The notes under the pieces were generated by a model. The model was not told the origin of the DNA. It saw only the letters and a program-made list of their open reading frames with translations, and made no database searches. Source: Prochlorococcus sp. AG-402-L18 (GTDB lineage: Bacteria; Cyanobacteriota; Cyanobacteriia; PCC-6307; Cyanobiaceae). From it: 37,808 nt of DNA. The position numbers and the translations under genes are program-made. This document shows, piece after piece, positions 34,539 through 37,808 of this stretch (positions are counted from its first letter, which is position 1; each line of letters starts with the position of its first letter). The stretch lies in contig QCIL01000015.1 in the NCBI GenBank assembly GCA_003216725.1, positions 1 through 37,808 on the forward strand. Direction: 5' to 3'.

Positions 34539-35081
34539 TTACTTGGAAAGTGACAATCCAAGTTTTCTAATTTGAGAGGCAAGAGAAGCATCAATTACTT
34601 TAGATCCTACACTTGCGACGAAACCACCAATAAGAGATGGGTCGATTTTAGTTACAAGTTCTAATTTTTCAGTTCGAGCGATATTGACGATTTTTTGGGT
34701 AATTAAACCTTTCTGTTCATCAGTAAGCTCGACTGCAGAAGTAACAGTTGCTAACGCAATATTACTATTTTCTCGGTAGATCTCTAAAAATCTATTAAGA
34801 ATTGATGTAAGAATTCCAATTCTTTGCCTATCGGTTAATAATTTCAAGAAATTTAGTAAAGAGGAATTAACCTTATTTGAAAAAATTTCAATAATGATTT
34901 TCTTCTTGGCTTCTGTTTCTAAAATTGGCGAGGATAGTGCCTTCTCCAATTCAGGGGAATCATTTAATAATTCCAGAATTTGTTTAACCTCGGAAACTAT
35001 CTCTTCAGTTTGCGAATTTTCATTTACAACTTGAAGTAATGCCTCGGCATATGGTGTAGTAACTGAATTTAAAAGTGGCAT
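34539..35081 (-). CDS. atpH: ATP synthase F1 delta subunit
   Basis: 180 residues: TPYAEALLQVVNENSQTEEI start motif (YAEAL), helical N-terminal domain, C-terminal KIDPSLIGGFVASVGSKVID (GGxxxxxGxxxxD) that contacts the b-type stator. Chloroplast name atpD. Its start overlaps the stop of atpF by one base. Confidence 0.95.
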   Translation of the reverse strand: MPLLNSVTTPYAEALLQVVNENSQTEEIVSEVKQILELLNDSPELEKALSSPILETEAKKKIIIEIFSNKVNSSLLNFLKLLTDRQRIGILTSILNRFLEIYRENSNIALATVTSAVELTDEQKGLITQKIVNIARTEKLELVTKIDPSLIGGFVASVGSKVIDASLASQIRKLGLSLSK

Positions 35082-35593
35082 TAGTTCACCTCAATATTGT
35101 TAATTGATTGAGTTACCAAATTTTCTTGTGTTGTTTTATCAAGTCGATTTGGGAGAGAATCTAAAGCTTTCTTAATTGCAAGTTCAACTGCTTCTTTTCG
35201 AAGTTGAGAAATTGCTCTTGATGCTTCAGAGCTTTCATCAGAGATTGAACTTTGTTTAATTCGTGCCATTTCTTCGATTGCTTTTTTCTCACTTTCCATT
35301 CTGATTGATTCGGATCTTTTAAGGGAATCTGCTTTTATTTGAGCAGCTTTCTCTTCTGCTGAAGATAAATCTTTCTTTGCCTTCTCTAGAGCTTGAGTAG
35401 CATTCAGAAGTCGATCTTCAGCATCTTTTAATTCAAGAAGGATTCCTTCTCTTCTTTTTTGGAGCATTTTACCTAGAAAACCAGGCAAAAATTTATAGAG
35501 GCCAAAAACTACTACAGCCCAGTTAAGGATATTAGTTTCGAATAAATTGAAATTTAATCCGAAACCTTCTGTAGCCAAAAGAGGTAAATTCAT
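35081..35593 (-). CDS. atpF: ATP synthase Fo subunit b
   Basis: Stator subunit: N-terminal membrane helix [20 protein letters not shown], then a long charged coiled coil ([20 protein letters not shown] onward) that reaches the F1 head. 170 residues. Translationally coupled with atpF' upstream (4-base overlap, 35590-35593). In cyanobacteria b and b' form a heterodimer. Confidence 0.94.
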   Translation of the reverse strand: MNLPLLATEGFGLNFNLFETNILNWAVVVFGLYKFLPGFLGKMLQKRREGILLELKDAEDRLLNATQALEKAKKDLSSAEEKAAQIKADSLKRSESIRMESEKKAIEEMARIKQSSISDESSEASRAISQLRKEAVELAIKKALDSLPNRLDKTTQENLVTQSINNIEVN

Positions 35594-36051
35594 TTTTCTA
35601 AAATCAATCTATTAACAATAAGTTCGCTCAACTCATCTGCTTGTTTAGAAAGTTGATCACGAGCAGCATTCGTCTGACTTTCAATTTCTAACCTTGCTTT
35701 TTCTTTTGAAGCATTTGCTTCATTATTGGCAAGTTCTAGTGCTTCTTTATAAAGCTTGTCAGACTCATTCTCGGCTTCGCTCACAATTCTTTGAGCTTCT
35801 GAACGAGCACTTTGAAGCTGAATCAATAAATCAGCTTCTAATTTTTTAACCTCTGAAAGTTTATTTTTGGCCTCAATAATATTATTACTTACGAATTTTT
35901 CTCTTTTTTCAACAACATTGCCAACTGGCTTAAAAAAGAGAGAATTTAATATGTAAGTAAGAGCAACTACTTGAATTGCCATTAGTGGCAAAGTGGCATT
36001 AATATCAAATAATCCACCTTCAGTAGCACCAAAAAAATTAAAGGCCAACAT
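35590..36051 (-). CDS. atpF': ATP synthase Fo subunit b'
   Basis: Second b-type stator subunit characteristic of photosynthetic organisms: [20 protein letters not shown] membrane segment, [20 protein letters not shown] then a long coiled coil ending in [12 protein letters not shown]. 153 residues. Chloroplast homologue is atpG (b'). Situated between atpE (c) and atpF. Confidence 0.94.
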   Translation of the reverse strand: MLAFNFFGATEGGLFDINATLPLMAIQVVALTYILNSLFFKPVGNVVEKREKFVSNNIIEAKNKLSEVKKLEADLLIQLQSARSEAQRIVSEAENESDKLYKEALELANNEANASKEKARLEIESQTNAARDQLSKQADELSELIVNRLILEK

Positions 36052-36119
36052 ATGATTCAGTTGAAGTTAAAAAATTAAATTTAATTATTGCTAATAAGGA
36101 ATATAAGCAATAATAACTT

Positions 36120-36383
<264 letters not shown>

Positions 36384-36530
36384 TTAATACTTGTGATAAA
36401 TCTTTTTTGTCATACACGCTTGGACATCCTTTGATTTAAGAATGGGCCTGATATTTTCAGACCTACGCGATTAGATATTTTGACAGATTACAGCCCCTTT
36501 GTAAAAGTATCTGAATATAAAAGAAGACAG

Positions 36531-37256
36531 CTAATGATGTTCTTCAACAGCTTCTCCAATGTAGTAGGCTGCTAGAGTTGCAAAAATCAATGCTTGAATC
36601 GCACTAGTAAACAATCCTAGAAACATAACGGGTATAGGTAAAATTAGAGGTACTAAAAAGACTAAAACACCAACTACGAGTTCATCAGCCAAAATATTTC
36701 CAAATAACCTGAAAGAAAGTGATAAAGGTTTAGTAAAGTCTTCAAGAATTTTAAAAGGAAGCATGATAGGAGTAGGGTGAACATAGTATTCAAAATATCT
36801 CCAACCTTTATTACTCAAACCTGCATAAAAATATGATAATGAAACTAAAAGAGCTAAGGCTATTGTTGTATTGATATCGGCAGTTGGGGCTCCCAACTCT
36901 CCACTAGGTAACTTTATTAATCTCCAAGGAATTAAAGCGCCTCCCCAATTACTTACAAATACAAATAAAAATAAAGTACCTATAAATGGCATCCAATCTC
37001 TATAAACTTTTTCTCCTATTTGTGTCCTAGCAAGATCTCTTATGTAATCCCAAAGAAACTCAAGCAAGTTTTGTAAACCTTTAGGATCATTTTCCATTTT
37101 TTTAGTGCCTAAAGAAATAAAAACTAATAAAGCACCTAATAAAATCCAGGATGTCAAGAACACCTGTCCATGAAGTCTGATATTTCCAATTCGCCAATAA
37201 AGATGTTGACCAACTTCTAATGCTGCAAAATTTGTTAGCAAGGAATTAAAGAACAT
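36531..37256 (-). CDS. atpB: ATP synthase Fo subunit a
   Basis: 241 residues, six membrane segments. The proton half-channel motif [20 protein letters not shown] carries the essential Arg; WIGEVEE-like end is [11 protein letters not shown]. Also [19 protein letters not shown] with the first-helix [19 protein letters not shown]. First Fo subunit of the operon after atp1. Chloroplast name atpI. Confidence 0.97.
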   Translation of the reverse strand: MFFNSLLTNFAALEVGQHLYWRIGNIRLHGQVFLTSWILLGALLVFISLGTKKMENDPKGLQNLLEFLWDYIRDLARTQIGEKVYRDWMPFIGTLFLFVFVSNWGGALIPWRLIKLPSGELGAPTADINTTIALALLVSLSYFYAGLSNKGWRYFEYYVHPTPIMLPFKILEDFTKPLSLSFRLFGNILADELVVGVLVFLVPLILPIPVMFLGLFTSAIQALIFATLAAYYIGEAVEEHH

Positions 37257-37301
37257 TTGATTTGAATAAAAAATTGATGGATTTTGAAAAACAAAATTTA
37301 C

Positions 37302-37778
37302 TTAAAAACGTGAAAAATAAAAAATGAGAGAAGGTTTATAAATAAAAAAACCTATCATTGCAGGAAAAATATCCAACGATCCTAGCTTGCTAGCAAAAAT
37401 AAAGAGGCAAACTGGAACTAATAGTTGCAATTTTGATACACCTGTTGATTCTTTACCAAGTTTCCCTACACTTTTAGCAAGCAAACGTAAGTAAAAAATG
37501 CCAGCGATTGCACCTATAAAAATACTGAAACCAAAAGTAAATCCTAGAAAAAATCCAGTTATTGATGCTACAAAGATAGAAACAATAAAAGTTATTCCAA
37601 AAATTATTAATTGTAATTTTGTATATTCATCATTTTTAGAAAGCAAATTATCTAATTGAGTGGCAATGCCAGTTTTACTTTCTTTGATGATCGAATTATC
37701 AATTAATTGAGGATTTGGCACATTTTCACTTGGAAGATGATCAACCGTTTTTTCATTTGAGTTCACTGATGTGAACAT
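37302..37778 (-). CDS. atp1: ATP synthase-associated membrane protein Atp1 (AtpI-like)
   Basis: 158 residues with four membrane segments after a polar N-terminus of about 50 residues: LQLIIFGITFIVSIFVASIT, GFFLGFTFGFSIFIGAIAGI, then VSKLQLLVPVCLFIFASKLG and SLDIFPAMIGFFIYKP. Located at the head of the atp operon, as atp1/atpI usually is; assists c-ring assembly or Mg uptake in other bacteria. 29 bases to the window edge; promoter lies outside or at the edge. Confidence 0.85.
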   Translation of the reverse strand: MFTSVNSNEKTVDHLPSENVPNPQLIDNSIIKESKTGIATQLDNLLSKNDEYTKLQLIIFGITFIVSIFVASITGFFLGFTFGFSIFIGAIAGIFYLRLLAKSVGKLGKESTGVSKLQLLVPVCLFIFASKLGSLDIFPAMIGFFIYKPSLIFYFSRF

Positions 37779-37808
37779 AATTAAAAAAGCCCCTTTTTTG
37801 GTTTAGAT

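Overview
The window comes from a very AT-rich (roughly 30% GC by eye) picocyanobacterial chromosome. It is almost certainly a high-light-adapted Prochlorococcus. The evidence is the cyanobacterial F1Fo ATP synthase cluster with duplicated b/b' subunits, PSRP-3/Ycf65, DUF1818, DUF2811, DUF3326, several very short high-light-inducible (Hli) proteins, and many conserved 35-80 residue proteins with terse intergenic spacers. Strain and clade are inferred; no search was run.

Positions 1 to about 13,600 look like a genomic island. It opens with the 3' part of a class-I glutamine amidotransferase, then an hli gene, two more hli genes in tandem, and many small, mostly unrecognised genes, several too short for ordinary gene finders. 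The island is a mosaic. Four dispersed copies of the 5' region of the EVE-domain gene (4640-4888, 6838-7066, 9700-9960 and the intact locus at 13498-13660) punctuate it. Each carries tandem direct repeats with an exact 11-bp period. A second 18-bp motif, GATTGACAGTCGATCTAA, occurs four times; three copies are followed by a terminator-like hairpin and then an ATG at a fixed 44-45 bp. Other duplicated gene ends, interrupted pseudogenes, a probable structured RNA (8165-8545) and a tRNA-like remnant (10125-10210) lie in the same interval. Near its end is a minus-strand operon with a Zur-like box: a CobW-like GTPase, a metallophosphoesterase with cysteines at metal-ligand positions, and a degenerate second phosphoesterase.

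Positions 13,600 to 37,808 are ordinary core genome: EVE protein, DUF2811, DUF1818 with rpoZ, an Hsp70-like ATPase, pyrR, gpmI, secG, groESL (with a cyanobacterial K-box and no visible CIRCE), atpD-atpC, PSRP-3, pepP, a CorC/CNNM-type membrane protein followed by a dynamin/Era-like GTPase, nadD and nadE, DUF3326, and a [2Fe-2S] ferredoxin. Last is the main ATP synthase operon on the minus strand (atp1-atpB-atpE-atpF'-atpF-atpH-atpA-atpG). As usual in cyanobacteria the beta and epsilon subunits (atpD, atpC) sit apart from the rest.

The main candidate for something undescribed is the serial reuse of the EVE-gene 5' region with 11-bp repeat pairs at each boundary. It reads as successive insertions, or recombination events, at a protein-coding gene rather than a tRNA. 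No recombinase is encoded in the window, so the mechanism is inference.
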